Below, piece after piece: positions 8,361-16,915 of a DNA stretch of 45,550 nt (its first letter is position 1; every line of letters starts with the position of its first letter). Source of the DNA: Piscinibacter caeni (GTDB taxonomy: Bacteria; Pseudomonadota; Gammaproteobacteria; Burkholderiales; Burkholderiaceae_C); assembly GCA_003265685.1 (NCBI GenBank), contig KZ836123.1, positions 1-45,550 on the forward strand, read 5' to 3'. Under the pieces are notes generated by a model. The model saw only the letters and a list, made by a program, of their open reading frames with translations, was not told the DNA's origin and ran no database searches. The translations under genes were made by a program, and so were the position numbers.

Positions 8361-9248
8361 ATGCCCGTCATCGCAGTCATCAACCGCAAGGGCGGCAGCG
8401 GCAAGAGCACGCTGGCCACCCATCTCGCCGGCTACTGTGCGCGCCAGGGCCTGCGCACGATGCTGGGCGACACCGACCGCCAGCAGTCGACCCAGGCCTG
8501 GCTGCGTGCCCGCGCCGACCAGACGCTGCCCGAGGTGCTGCCGATCGTCGGCTGGGCGCTCGACCCGAAGAGCCAGCTGCGCCCGCCCGTCGGCGTCACC
8601 CACGTGGTTCTGGACACCCCGGGCGGCATGCGCGGCTTCGAGCTGGCCAAGGTGGTGTCGTATGCCGACGCGGTGCTGATCCCGGTGTGCCAGTCGCTGT
8701 TCGACCGCGAGTCGGCGGCCGAGTGCCTGGCCGAGCTCCGCACGCTGCCGCGCGTGGCCAGCGGGCGCTGCCAGGTGGCGGCGATCGGCATGCGGCTGGA
8801 CGCCCGCACCAAGGCCGACGAACTGCTGGCGCGCTGGGCCGCCGGGCTCGAGCTGCCGTTCATCGGCGTGCTGCGCGAGACGCAGACCTACGTGCGCTGC
8901 GTCGACCTCGGGCTGACCGTGTTCGACCTGCCCCCCGCCAAGGTGGCGGCCGACCGCGCCCAATGGCAGCCGATCATCGACTGGCTCGAACCGGTGCTGC
9001 GGCCGACGGTGAAGGAGCAGCCGTTCGTGACCAAGCCGACCCGGCCCTGCACCGTGCCGGGCGAACTGCGCCCGCTGCCGCGTGTCGAGCCGGCGCCGCC
9101 GCCCGTGCCGCGCCCGGCGCAAGCGCCGCAGCCGCTCGCCGGCGAGGTGCCGCTGGGCATCCTCGAGGCCGCACCGCGCCGCGGCCTGGGCCAGCGCGTC
9201 GCCGAATGGCTGGCCGGCTGGGCGCCGCGCCGGCCGCGGCGGGCCTGA
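8361..9248 (+). CDS. Orphan ParA/MinD-like ATPase inside the urease cluster
   Basis: A deviant Walker A ATPase. KGGSGKST at residues 10-17 has both the signature lysine (10) and the P-loop lysine (15), and DTDRQQS is the A' motif. VVLDTPGG fills the Walker B position. The ATPase core covers about 215 residues. The remaining 80 are Pro-rich and end in an Arg-rich amphipathic stretch. No parB or parS is seen, so a plasmid-type partition role is unlikely. It may position a protein or organelle-like complex. It lies on the strand opposite ureC and ureE, with 9 bases to the ureC stop. An upstream in-frame ATG at 8343 is an alternative start. Confidence 0.88.
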   Translation: MPVIAVINRKGGSGKSTLATHLAGYCARQGLRTMLGDTDRQQSTQAWLRARADQTLPEVLPIVGWALDPKSQLRPPVGVTHVVLDTPGGMRGFELAKVVSYADAVLIPVCQSLFDRESAAECLAELRTLPRVASGRCQVAAIGMRLDARTKADELLARWAAGLELPFIGVLRETQTYVRCVDLGLTVFDLPPAKVAADRAQWQPIIDWLEPVLRPTVKEQPFVTKPTRPCTVPGELRPLPRVEPAPPPVPRPAQAPQPLAGEVPLGILEAAPRRGLGQRVAEWLAGWAPRRPRRA

Positions 9249-9257
9249 CTCAGGCGC

Positions 9258-10985
9258 TCAGAACAGGAAGTAGCGCTGCGCCAGCGGCAGCACCGTGGCC
9301 GGCTCGCAGGTCAGCAGCTGGCCGTCGGCGCGCACCTCGTAGGTCTGGGCATCGACTTCCATGCTCGGCACGTAGCCGTTGTGCACCATGTCGGGCTTGC
9401 GCACGCCGCGGCAGCCGCGCACGGCCGACACGCGCTTCCTGAGCCCGAGCGACTCGGGCACGCCGCCGTCCAGCGCGGCCTGGCTGACGAAGGTCAGCGA
9501 GCCGGCGTGCAGCGCGCCGCCGAAGGCGCCGAACATCGGCCGGTAGTGCACCGGCTGCGGCGTCGGGATCGAGGCGTTCGGGTCGCCCATCGCCGCCGCG
9601 GCGATGAAGCCGCCCTTGAGGATCAGCGCCGGCTTGACGCCGAAGAAGGCCGGCTTCCACAGCACCAGGTCGGCCCACTTGCCGGGCTCGATGCTGCCGA
9701 GCTCGTGCGCCATGCCATGCGCGAGCGCCGGGTTGATGGTCAGCTTGGCGATGTAGCGCTTGACGCGGGTGTTGTCGTTGCGCGCCGAGTCGCCCGGCAG
9801 CGCGCCGCGCTGCAGCTTCATCTTGTGCGCCGTCTGCCAGGTGCGGATGACGACCTCGCCGACCCGGCCCATCGCCTGGCTGTCGCTGCTCATCATGCTG
9901 ATCGCGCCCAGGTCGTGCAGCACGTCCTCGGCGGCGATGGTCTCGCGCCGGATGCGGCTCTCGGCAAACGCCAGGTCCTCGGCGATCGAGGCATCGAGGT
10001 GGTGGCACACCATCAGCATGTCGACATGCTCGTCGAGCGTGTTGACGGTGTAGGGCATGGTCGGGTTGGTGGAGGAGGGCAGGAAGTTCGCCTCGCCCAC
10101 CACCTTCAGGATGTCCGGCGCATGGCCGCCGCCCGCGCCCTCGGTGTGGAAGGCGCACAAGGTGCGGCCCTTGGTCGCCGCGATGGTGTTCTCGACGAAG
10201 CCGGATTCGTTCAGCGTGTCGCTGTGGATCGCCACCTGCGTGTCGGTCTGCTCGGCGACGTCGAGGCAGTGGTCGATCGCCGAGGGCGTGGTGCCCCAGT
10301 CCTCGTGCAGCTTCAGGCCCACCGCGCCGGCCTCGACCTGCTGGCGCAGCGCCTCGGGCCGGCTCGCATTGCCCTTGCCGAGGAAGGCCAGGTTCATCGG
10401 GAAGGCATCCGCCGCCTGCAGCATGCGCGCGATGTTGGCCGGCCCCGGCGTGCAGGTGGTGGCGAAGGTGCCGGTGGCCGGGCCGGTGCCGCCGCCGAGC
10501 ATCGTCGTGACGCCCGAGGCGAGCGCCTCCTCGATCTGCTGCGGGCAGATGAAATGGATGTGCGAATCGATCGCCCCGGCGGTGACGATCATGCCTTCAC
10601 CGGCGATGATCTCGGTGCCCGGGCCGATGACGATGTCCACGCCCGGCTGCACGTCCGGGTTGCCGGCCTTGCCGATGGCGGCGATGCGCGTGCCGCGGAT
10701 GCCGATGTCGGCCTTGACGATGCCCCAGTGGTCGACGATCACCGCGTTCGTGATGACACAGTCGACCGCCTCGTGCGCGCCCGGGCCGTTGACCCGCTGG
10801 CCCTGGCCCATGCCGTCGCGGATGGTCTTGCCGCCGCCGAACTTCACCTCTTCGCCGTAACCGCCGGCGGCCAGCGTGTAGTCGCGTTCGATCTCGATGA
10901 TCAGGTCCGTGTCCGCCAGGCGCAGCCGGTCGCCCACGGTCGGGCCGAACATCTCCGCGTAGGCGCGTTTGCCGAGGGTGGCCAT
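9258..10985 (-). CDS. ureC: Urease alpha (catalytic) subunit UreC
   Basis: Hydrolyses urea to ammonia and carbamate at a dinickel site in the cytoplasm. All key residues are present with a constant +8 offset from the Klebsiella numbering: His142 and His144, the carbamylated Lys225, His254, His280, the flap Cys327-His328, and Asp368. It is 575 residues, slightly longer than usual. One base separates the ureB stop from the ATG. It should be fully functional. Confidence 0.98.
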   Translation of the reverse strand: MATLGKRAYAEMFGPTVGDRLRLADTDLIIEIERDYTLAAGGYGEEVKFGGGKTIRDGMGQGQRVNGPGAHEAVDCVITNAVIVDHWGIVKADIGIRGTRIAAIGKAGNPDVQPGVDIVIGPGTEIIAGEGMIVTAGAIDSHIHFICPQQIEEALASGVTTMLGGGTGPATGTFATTCTPGPANIARMLQAADAFPMNLAFLGKGNASRPEALRQQVEAGAVGLKLHEDWGTTPSAIDHCLDVAEQTDTQVAIHSDTLNESGFVENTIAATKGRTLCAFHTEGAGGGHAPDILKVVGEANFLPSSTNPTMPYTVNTLDEHVDMLMVCHHLDASIAEDLAFAESRIRRETIAAEDVLHDLGAISMMSSDSQAMGRVGEVVIRTWQTAHKMKLQRGALPGDSARNDNTRVKRYIAKLTINPALAHGMAHELGSIEPGKWADLVLWKPAFFGVKPALILKGGFIAAAAMGDPNASIPTPQPVHYRPMFGAFGGALHAGSLTFVSQAALDGGVPESLGLRKRVSAVRGCRGVRKPDMVHNGYVPSMEVDAQTYEVRADGQLLTCEPATVLPLAQRYFLF

Positions 10986-10986
10986 G

Positions 10987-11301
10987 TCAAAGCTTTCCTT
11001 GCACGAGGCCGCGGAAGCCGTACACGACGCGGTCGCCGCCGAAATCGACCAGCTCGATGGTGCGCTGCTGCCCCGGCTCGAAACGCACCGCGGTGCCGCT
11101 GGCGATGTTCAGCCGCATGCCGCGCGCGGCCGCGCGGTCGAACCTGAGGGCACCGTTGGTCTCGGCGAAGTGATAGTGCGAGCCGACCTGGATCGGCCGG
11201 TCGGCGCCGTTCTCGACCACCAGCGTCAGCGTGCGCCGGCCGGGGTTCAGCGTCAGCTCGCCGTCGTCGACCAGCAGTTCGCCCGGTACGAGGCTCGTCA
11301 C
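10987..11301 (-). CDS. ureB: Urease beta subunit UreB
   Basis: Structural subunit of the urease trimer of trimers, 104 residues. The GTG at 11301 is preferred because it overlaps the stop of the upstream small gene as GTGA, has a GGGG-containing site just before it, and gives [10 protein letters not shown], the normal family start. A further upstream GTG at 11319 would add six residues. Conserved [13 protein letters not shown] and the C-terminal [10 protein letters not shown] are seen. Translationally coupled on both sides. Confidence 0.96.
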   Translation of the reverse strand: MTSLVPGELLVDDGELTLNPGRRTLTLVVENGADRPIQVGSHYHFAETNGALRFDRAAARGMRLNIASGTAVRFEPGQQRTIELVDFGGDRVVYGFRGLVQGKL

Positions 11302-11465
11302 TTGCGGCCCCGCCACCACAGCGCGCCGGCGGCCAGCGCAACCACGAGCAGCAGGCCGAACAGGTCGCTGGCGTGCCAGTGCGGGTTGTCCAGGCCATGG
11401 CCCTCGTGGGCGGCGGCCAGGGCCGGGACGAAAAGGGCCAGCAGGCCGGCGGCGGATCGACGCAT
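11298..11465 (-). CDS. Small His-rich membrane protein between ureA and ureB
   Basis: A 55-residue protein starting [12 protein letters not shown], with an AGGGAG ribosome site just upstream. It has a signal-like hydrophobic N-terminus ending near ALAAAH, then a short segment with four histidines (HEGHG and HWH), then one transmembrane helix ([16 protein letters not shown]) and a basic RGRK end. The stop overlaps the ureB GTG. Position and the mature HEGHG start recall the N-terminus of HupE/UreJ nickel permeases, which often sit at this place, but the rest of a permease is missing. It could be a nickel- or proton-responsive membrane peptide. An in-frame ATG at 11486 is also possible. Function unknown. 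Confidence 0.75.
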   Translation of the reverse strand: MRRSAAGLLALFVPALAAAHEGHGLDNPHWHASDLFGLLLVVALAAGALWWRGRK

Positions 11466-11490
11466 CGTGGTCTCCCTCGGGTTCATGGAT

Positions 11491-11793
11491 TCACGCAATG
11501 GGTTGGTGCACGGTCACCAGTTTGGTGCCATCGGGGAACGAGGCCTCGACCTGGATGTCCGGGATCATCTCGGCCACGCCGTCCATCACGTCGGCACGCG
11601 ACAGGATGGTCTTGCCCTCGCTCATCAGCGCCGCGACGCTCTTGCCGTCGCGCGCACCCTCCATGATCGCCGCGCTGATCAGCGCCACCGCCTCGGGGTA
11701 GTTGAGCTTCAGCCCGCGGGCCTTGCGGCGCTCGGCCAGCAGGGCCGCGGTGAAGATCAGCAGCTTGTCCTTCTCGCGGGGCGTGAGTTCCAT
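11491..11793 (-). CDS. ureA: Urease gamma subunit UreA
   Basis: Smallest structural subunit, 100 residues, full length, from [20 protein letters not shown] to the HQPIA end. First gene of the minus-strand urease run. The upstream sequence holds no clear ribosome site but carries a sigma-54-like promoter and an inverted repeat shared with the divergent transporter-kinase gene. Confidence 0.97.
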   Translation of the reverse strand: MELTPREKDKLLIFTAALLAERRKARGLKLNYPEAVALISAAIMEGARDGKSVAALMSEGKTILSRADVMDGVAEMIPDIQVEASFPDGTKLVTVHQPIA

Positions 11794-11807
11794 GGTGGGG
11801 CAGCATC

Positions 11808-11823
11808 AGCAGGAGGTGTGCCA
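11808..11823 (-). promoter_or_regulatory. Sigma-54-like promoter facing ureA
   Basis: The minus strand reads TGGCAC, five bases, then CTGC. The GG and GC pairs are separated by ten bases, the spacing required by sigma-54, with one mismatch in the -12 box (CTGC for TTGC). The predicted start is about 5 bases before the ureA ATG, which would leave almost no leader; this is the main objection. Confidence 0.4.
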
Positions 11824-11844
11824 GCCGATGATAGGTTGGCACAG
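11817..11844. repeat. Inverted repeat between ureA and the transporter-kinase gene
   Basis: TGTGCCAGCC and GGTTGGCACA are separated by GATGATA; nine of ten positions pair. The arms contain the TGGCAC halves of the two opposed sigma-54-like -24 boxes. It could instead be an operator for a dimeric regulator such as the LuxR-type response regulator encoded downstream. Confidence 0.6.
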
Positions 11845-11851
11845 GCCTTGC
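11837..11851 (+). promoter_or_regulatory. Sigma-54-like promoter for the transporter-kinase gene
   Basis: TTGGCAC, five bases, TTGCC: both boxes match the -24/-12 consensus and the GG-to-GC spacing is ten bases. The transcript would begin near 11862, so the first ATG (11865) would be almost leaderless; the in-frame ATG at 11916 would then be a better start. Nitrogen-limited expression through NtrC would fit the locus. Confidence 0.5.
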
Positions 11852-11864
11852 CCCAAGTCGGCGC

Positions 11865-14800
11865 ATGCCCTCGGACCTGCCCTCTCCCGTCGCGGCGCTC
11901 CCGGTCGGGCCGGGGATGACGCCGCCTCCCGGCACCAAGCCGGTGCAGCGCGTGGTCAAGGTCCGGCGCGACTACAACAGCTGGGTCGCGCGCGAGACCA
12001 TGGAAGACTACGCGCTGCGCTTCACGCCGCGCAGCTTCCGCAAGTGGTCGTCGATGCGCGTGGCCAACACGGCCTTCGGCGCAGCGTCCTTCCTGGTGCT
12101 CGAGGCGGTGGGCGGCACGCTGCTGGTCGACTACGGCTTCGTCAACGCGTTCTGGGCCATCCTCGCCACCGGGCTGATCATCTTCGCGGCCGGCTGGCCG
12201 ATCAGCGTCTACGCCGCGCGCCACGGCGTGGACATGGACCTGCTCACCCGCGGCGCCGGCTTCGGCTACCTCGGCTCCACGATCACCTCGCTGATCTATG
12301 CCAGCTTCACCTTCATCTTCTTCGCGCTCGAGGCGGCCATCATGGCCTACGCGATCGAGCTGGCCTTCGACATCCCGCCGGCCTGGGGCTACCTGATCTG
12401 CGCGCTGGTGGTGATCCCGCTGGTGACGCACGGCGTGACGACCATCAGCCGCCTGCAGGTGTGGACGCAGCCGCTCTGGCTGGCGATGCTGATCGTGCCG
12501 TTCTTCTACATCTTCGCGCAGCACCCGGGCGTGCTCGGCGAGCTGTGGCAGTTCGGCGGCATCGCGCCCGGCGGCGCGCCCGACGAACTGATGCCCGCCG
12601 GCTTCGACCTGCTCAAGTTCGGCGCCGCGATGACGGTGGGCATTGCCCTCATCACGCAGATGGGCGAGCAGGCCGACTACCTGCGCTTCATGCCGGAGGC
12701 GGTGCCGGGCCGCAAGGCCTCGTGGTGGGCCGGCGTCGTGATCGGCGGCCCCGGCTGGGTGATCCCGGGCGTGCTGAAGATGCTGGCCGGCGCGCTGCTC
12801 GCCTTCCTCGCGCTCGGCTACGCGGTGCCGCCCGACCGTGCCGTCGACCCGACGCAGATGTACCTGATCGCCTACGGCGCGATGACCGGCAAGGTCGGCC
12901 TGGCAGTCGCGGCCACGGCGATCTTCGTGATCGTCTCGCAGCTCAAGATCAACGTCACCAATGCCTACGCGGGCTCGCTGGCCTGGTCGAACTTCTTCGC
13001 CCGGCTGACCCACAGCCACCCGGGCCGCGTGGTGTGGATGGTGTTCAACACCCTGATCGCGCTGATGCTGATGGAGCTGAACGTCTTCCAGGCGCTCGGC
13101 AAGGTGCTCGGCCTGTACTCGAACATCGCGATCAGCTGGATGATGGCGGTGGTGGCCGACCTGGTGGTCAACAAGCCGATGGGCTGGTCGCCGCGCGGCA
13201 TCGAGTTCAAGCGGGCCCACCTGTACGACGTCAACCCGGTGGGCGTGGGGGCGATGGGCATCGCCTCGGTGGTGTCGATCGCCGCCTACCTCGGGGCGAT
13301 GGGCGCGCTGGCGCAGGCCTTCTCGGCGGTGATCGCGATGGTCACGGCCTTCGTCGCCTCGCCATTGATCGCGTGGTGGACAAAGGGCCGCTACTACATC
13401 GCCCGTGTGCCTGAGACGCCGGAAGAGCAGGGCCCCTACAAGCGCCTGACCCGCTGCACGATCTGCGAGCGCGACTACGAGCACGACGACATGGCGCACT
13501 GCCCGGCCTACGGCGGCGCGATCTGCTCGCTGTGCTGCTCGCTCGACGCGCGCTGCCACGACCTGTGCAAGCCCGACGCGCGGCTGTCGGTGCAGTGGCG
13601 CCGCGCACTCGCGCGCGTGGTGCCGGCGTCGCTCTGGGCGCGCCTGGACACCGAGCTCGGCCACTACCTGATGCTGATGGCGCTGGCCGTGCCGGCGCTG
13701 GCCGGGCTGTTCGTCGCGGTGTGGCGCCACGAGCGCCGCCTGCTGGGCGCGCTCTCGCCGGCGGCCGAAGCGGCGCTGCAGCTCGGCTACCTGAAGATCT
13801 TCGCGGCGCTGCTGGTGACCACCGCGGTGGTGCTGTGGTGGCTGGTGCTGAAGCACCGCAGCGCGCTGGTGGCGCAGGAGGAGTCGAACCGCCAGACCCA
13901 GCTGCTGGTGCAGGAGATCGAGTCGCACCGCCGCACCGACGCCGCGCTGCAGCAGGCCAAGCAGGCGGCCGACAGCGCCAACCAGGCCAAGAGCCGCTAC
14001 ATCTCGGCCATCAGCCACGAGCTGCGCACGCCGCTGAACAGCATCCTCGGCTATGCGCAGCTGCTCGACGACGACCCCTCCATCCCCGAGGCGCGCCGCC
14101 AGGCGGTGCGGGTCATCAAGCGCGGCGGCGACCACCTGCTCTCGCTGATCGAGGGCACGCTGGACATCGCGCGCATCGAGGGCGGCAAGCTGACGCTCGA
14201 GCCGGCGCCGATGCAGCTGCGCGAGGGCCTGCAGCAGATCGCGCGGCTGTTCGAGCTGCAGGCGCAATCGAAGGGCATCGTCTTCGTCGCCGAGCTCGAC
14301 GACCAGGCCCCGGAGCTCGTGCGCGCGGACGAGAAGCGGCTGCGCCAGATCCTCATCAACCTGCTCGGCAACGCGGTCAAGTTCACCGCACGCGGCCGCG
14401 TCACCTTCCGGCTGCGCTACCTGCGCGAGATCGCGCACTTCGAGGTCGAGGACACCGGCCCGGGCATCGCGCCGGACGAACTCGCGCGTGTCTTCGAGCC
14501 CTTCGCGCGCGGCGCCTCGGCCGGGCAGGGCGGCGGCACCGGGCTCGGCCTGACGATCGCCAAGATGCTGACCGAGCTGATGGGCGGCGAACTGACGGTG
14601 GACAGCCGGCCGGGCCAGGGCAGCCTCTTCCGCGTGCGCCTGTTCCTGCCCGAACTGCACGCCGACGCGCGACCGGCCCGCCCGCCGCTGGCCCGGCTCG
14701 GCTACGCCGGAGCGCGCCGCCGCGTGCTGGTGGTCGACAACGAGGAGGCCGACCGCGGCCTGCTGGTCAGCGTGCTGCAGCCGCTGGGTTTCGAGCTGCG

Positions 14801-15371
14801 CCAGGCCGAGTCGGGCGAGGACTGCCTCGCGAAGCTGCGCGCCTGGCGTAATGGGGAGGGGGGCGGCGAAGGCTGGCGGCCCGACGCGATCTTCATGGAC
14901 CTCGCGATGCCTGGCATCGACGGCTGGGAGACGCTGCGCCGCATCCGGCGCGAGGCGCTCGGCCCGGCGGCGCTGGCCATCGTGTCGGCCAACGCCTTCG
15001 ACAAGGGGCAGGAGAACGACGTCGGTATCGGTGCGGGCGACTTCATCACCAAGCCTGTGCGGGTCGACGAACTGCTCGACTGGCTGGGCCGCGCGCTCGC
15101 GCTGCAGTGGCGCTCCGGTGCCCCGGCCGTGCCCGAGCCCGTGCCCGAGTCGCTGCAGGACGGGCCGCTCGCGCTGCCGCCCGAGCCGCAGCTGCGCGCA
15201 CTGCAGGAACTCGTCAACCTCGGCTACGTGCGCGGCATCGTGCGGCGGCTCGACCAGATCCAGGCCGAGTCGCCCGAGAGCGCCGCCTTCGTGGCCCGCA
15301 TGCGCGCGCTGGCGCGCGGCTTCCGGCTCGACGAGATGAACGGCGAGCTGACCCGCGCCCTCGCGTCGTGA
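11865..15371 (+). CDS. NCS1 transporter-histidine kinase-receiver fusion
   Basis: A 1168-residue membrane protein. Residues about 30-510 form an NCS1 (nucleobase/hydantoin/allantoin:cation symporter) domain. Residues 531-570 contain eight cysteines in the pattern C-x2-C-x11-C-x7-C-x2-CC-x5-C-x3-C, probably a metal site. Two more membrane helices and a short coiled coil lead to HisKA with SHELRTPLNSILGYAQLL (His718) and a HATPase domain with NLLGNAVKFT, DTGPGIAP and GTGLGLTIAK. A receiver follows with Asp1012 (FMDLAMPGIDGWE), then a small helical C-terminal domain. This looks like a transceptor that couples substrate passage to phosphosignalling. ATG 11916 is an alternative start. Its stop overlaps the response regulator start. 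Confidence 0.92.
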   Translation: MPSDLPSPVAALPVGPGMTPPPGTKPVQRVVKVRRDYNSWVARETMEDYALRFTPRSFRKWSSMRVANTAFGAASFLVLEAVGGTLLVDYGFVNAFWAILATGLIIFAAGWPISVYAARHGVDMDLLTRGAGFGYLGSTITSLIYASFTFIFFALEAAIMAYAIELAFDIPPAWGYLICALVVIPLVTHGVTTISRLQVWTQPLWLAMLIVPFFYIFAQHPGVLGELWQFGGIAPGGAPDELMPAGFDLLKFGAAMTVGIALITQMGEQADYLRFMPEAVPGRKASWWAGVVIGGPGWVIPGVLKMLAGALLAFLALGYAVPPDRAVDPTQMYLIAYGAMTGKVGLAVAATAIFVIVSQLKINVTNAYAGSLAWSNFFARLTHSHPGRVVWMVFNTLIALMLMELNVFQALGKVLGLYSNIAISWMMAVVADLVVNKPMGWSPRGIEFKRAHLYDVNPVGVGAMGIASVVSIAAYLGAMGALAQAFSAVIAMVTAFVASPLIAWWTKGRYYIARVPETPEEQGPYKRLTRCTICERDYEHDDMAHCPAYGGAICSLCCSLDARCHDLCKPDARLSVQWRRALARVVPASLWARLDTELGHYLMLMALAVPALAGLFVAVWRHERRLLGALSPAAEAALQLGYLKIFAALLVTTAVVLWWLVLKHRSALVAQEESNRQTQLLVQEIESHRRTDAALQQAKQAADSANQAKSRYISAISHELRTPLNSILGYAQLLDDDPSIPEARRQAVRVIKRGGDHLLSLIEGTLDIARIEGGKLTLEPAPMQLREGLQQIARLFELQAQSKGIVFVAELDDQAPELVRADEKRLRQILINLLGNAVKFTARGRVTFRLRYLREIAHFEVEDTGPGIAPDELARVFEPFARGASAGQGGGTGLGLTIAKMLTELMGGELTVDSRPGQGSLFRVRLFLPELHADARPARPPLARLGYAGARRRVLVVDNEEADRGLLVSVLQPLGFELRQAESGEDCLAKLRAWRNGEGGGEGWRPDAIFMDLAMPGIDGWETLRRIRREALGPAALAIVSANAFDKGQENDVGIGAGDFITKPVRVDELLDWLGRALALQWRSGAPAVPEPVPESLQDGPLALPPEPQLRALQELVNLGYVRGIVRRLDQIQAESPESAAFVARMRALARGFRLDEMNGELTRALAS

Positions 15372-16336
15372 CCACCATGGAGATCGACCGCCACCACGCC
15401 GACCTGGTGCTGATCGTCGACGACGTGCCCGAGAACCTGTCGGTGCTGCACGACGCGCTGGACGAATTCGGCTATACCGTGCTGGTGGCCACCAACGGCG
15501 AACAGGCGCTGCAGCGCGCCGCGCAGGCGCTGCCCGACATCATCCTGCTCGACGCGCTGATGCCCGGGCTGGATGGCTTCGAGGTCGCGCGGCGCCTGAA
15601 GGCCGACCCGGCCACCAGCGCGATCCCGATCGTCTTCATGACCGGGCTGACCGAGACCGAGCATGTGCTCTCGGCGTTCCAGGCCGGCGGCATCGACTAC
15701 GTGACCAAGCCGATCCGGCCGATGGAGGTGCTGGCGCGCATCGCGGCCCACGTGCAGGGCGCGCGCGAGCGGCGCCAGGCGCGCAATGCGCTCGATGCCT
15801 TCGGCCATGCCACGCTGTCGGTGCGCGCCGCCGACGGCCGCGTGCTGTGGCAGACGCCGCTGGCGCGCCAGATGCTGCTGGCGCACGAGGCGGGCGACGG
15901 CCAGCAGCTCGGCGAGGCCGTGCTCGACTGGCTGCAGGCCCAGGCGGTGGTGCATGCCACCGGCGGCCGGCCGCAGGCGCTGGTGCTCGCGCGCCACGGC
16001 AAGCGCCTGACCATCGCGCTGCACGAGGCGAGCGCGGCCAGCGGCGGCGCGAGCGGCGGCGAGGACGAGTGGCTGCTGGTGATGAGCGAGGCCTCGGACG
16101 AGTCGACCATCGAGGCGCTGGGCCTGGCGTTCCGGCTCACCGCGCGCGAGGCCGAGGTGCTGTACTGGGTGGTGCAGGGCAAGACCAACCGCGACATCGG
16201 CGAGATCCTCGGCACCAGCCCGCGCACCGTGCACAAGCACCTGGAGCATGTGTTCGAGAAGCTCGGTGTCGAGACCCGCACCGCCGCCGCCGGCCTCGCG
16301 ATGGCGCGTGTGCGGCAGCTGGCCGCCACGCGCTGA
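15368..16336 (+). CDS. Response regulator, receiver plus LuxR-type DNA-binding domain
   Basis: A 322-residue protein. The receiver (residues about 12-130) has the acidic pair Asp18-Asp19, phospho-acceptor Asp62 in LLDALMPGLDGFE, and the Thr-Lys of YVTKPIRP. A middle segment of about 100 residues looks PAS-like (VRAADGRVLWQTPLAR). The C-terminus is a LuxR/FixJ helix-turn-helix (LTAREAEVLYWVVQGKTNRD, SPRTVHKHLEHVFEKLGV). The GTG at 15368 overlaps the kinase stop as GTGA; ATG 15377 is an alternative. It is the obvious output of the transporter-kinase; the divergent ureA promoter is a plausible target (inference). Confidence 0.93.
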   Translation: MTTMEIDRHHADLVLIVDDVPENLSVLHDALDEFGYTVLVATNGEQALQRAAQALPDIILLDALMPGLDGFEVARRLKADPATSAIPIVFMTGLTETEHVLSAFQAGGIDYVTKPIRPMEVLARIAAHVQGARERRQARNALDAFGHATLSVRAADGRVLWQTPLARQMLLAHEAGDGQQLGEAVLDWLQAQAVVHATGGRPQALVLARHGKRLTIALHEASAASGGASGGEDEWLLVMSEASDESTIEALGLAFRLTAREAEVLYWVVQGKTNRDIGEILGTSPRTVHKHLEHVFEKLGVETRTAAAGLAMARVRQLAATR

Positions 16337-16347
16337 AGGAGTAGCCG

Positions 16348-16896
16348 ATGGACCTGCTGATCCGCCCCGCCGAACCGCGCGACGCCGCAGCGCTGGCCGA
16401 GATCTACGCGCCCAGCGTGCGCGAGCGGCCGACCTCCTTCGAGCTCGACGCGCCCGATGCCGCCGAGATGGCCCGGCGGCTGGCGCAGGTGAGCACGATG
16501 TGGCCATGGCTCGCGGCCGAGTCGGGCGGCGAACTGCTCGGCTACTGTTATGCGAGCTCCTTCGCCGAGCGTGCAGCGTACCGCTGGTCGGTCACCACCA
16601 CCGTCTACGTGCGCGACGCCGCGCAGCGCCGCGGCCTGGGCCGCGCGCTGTACCTGAGGCTGTTCGAGATCCTGCGCCGCCAGGGCGCGGTGATGGCCTT
16701 TGCCGGCATCACCCTGCCGAACGAGGCCAGCGAGGGCCTGCACTGCGCGCTCGGCTTCGCGCCGGTGGGCATGTACCCGCGGGCCGGCTTCAAGCTCGGC
16801 CGCTGGTGGGACGTGGCCTGGTACGGCCTCGCCTTGCGCACGCCGCAGCCGGACGAGGCCCCGGCCGAGCCGCGCCCCTGGCACGAGGTGGCCTGA
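16348..16896 (+). CDS. GNAT acetyltransferase, phosphinothricin acetyltransferase-like
   Basis: A 182-residue acetyl-CoA-dependent N-acetyltransferase. The acetyl-CoA loop is RRGLGRALYLRLFEIL, and the family-typical ITLPNEASEGLHCALGFAPVG and GRWWDVAWYGL stretches follow. AAGGAG lies 6 bases before the ATG. It is 11 bases behind the response regulator and may be co-transcribed. The substrate is not deducible; PAT-like members acetylate phosphinothricin, methionine sulfoximine or other amino acid analogues. Confidence 0.87.
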   Translation: MDLLIRPAEPRDAAALAEIYAPSVRERPTSFELDAPDAAEMARRLAQVSTMWPWLAAESGGELLGYCYASSFAERAAYRWSVTTTVYVRDAAQRRGLGRALYLRLFEILRRQGAVMAFAGITLPNEASEGLHCALGFAPVGMYPRAGFKLGRWWDVAWYGLALRTPQPDEAPAEPRPWHEVA

Positions 16897-16915
16897 TCGC
16901 CTGACAGGCAGCGGC

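Noticed and set aside
8361-9248. Plasmid or phage partition locus in the urease cluster
   Set aside because: No parB, parS-like repeats, replication gene, integrase or att-like repeats are nearby, and base composition matches the neighbours.
11811-11830. Perfect AGGAGG followed by an ATG at 11828
   Set aside because: The frame it opens is out of phase with the NCS1 protein and gives a low-complexity Arg/Ala product. It lies upstream of the predicted transcript start.
11757-14660. 967-codon minus-strand open frame opposite the transporter-kinase gene
   Set aside because: It is the His/Arg/Asp-rich mirror of a GC-rich gene; the plus frame has complete family motifs, and the minus frame runs over the ureA promoter region.
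16348-16896. Herbicide or antibiotic resistance gene
   Set aside because: Phosphinothricin acetyltransferase-like GNAT proteins are common housekeeping enzymes, and sequence alone does not support a resistance role.
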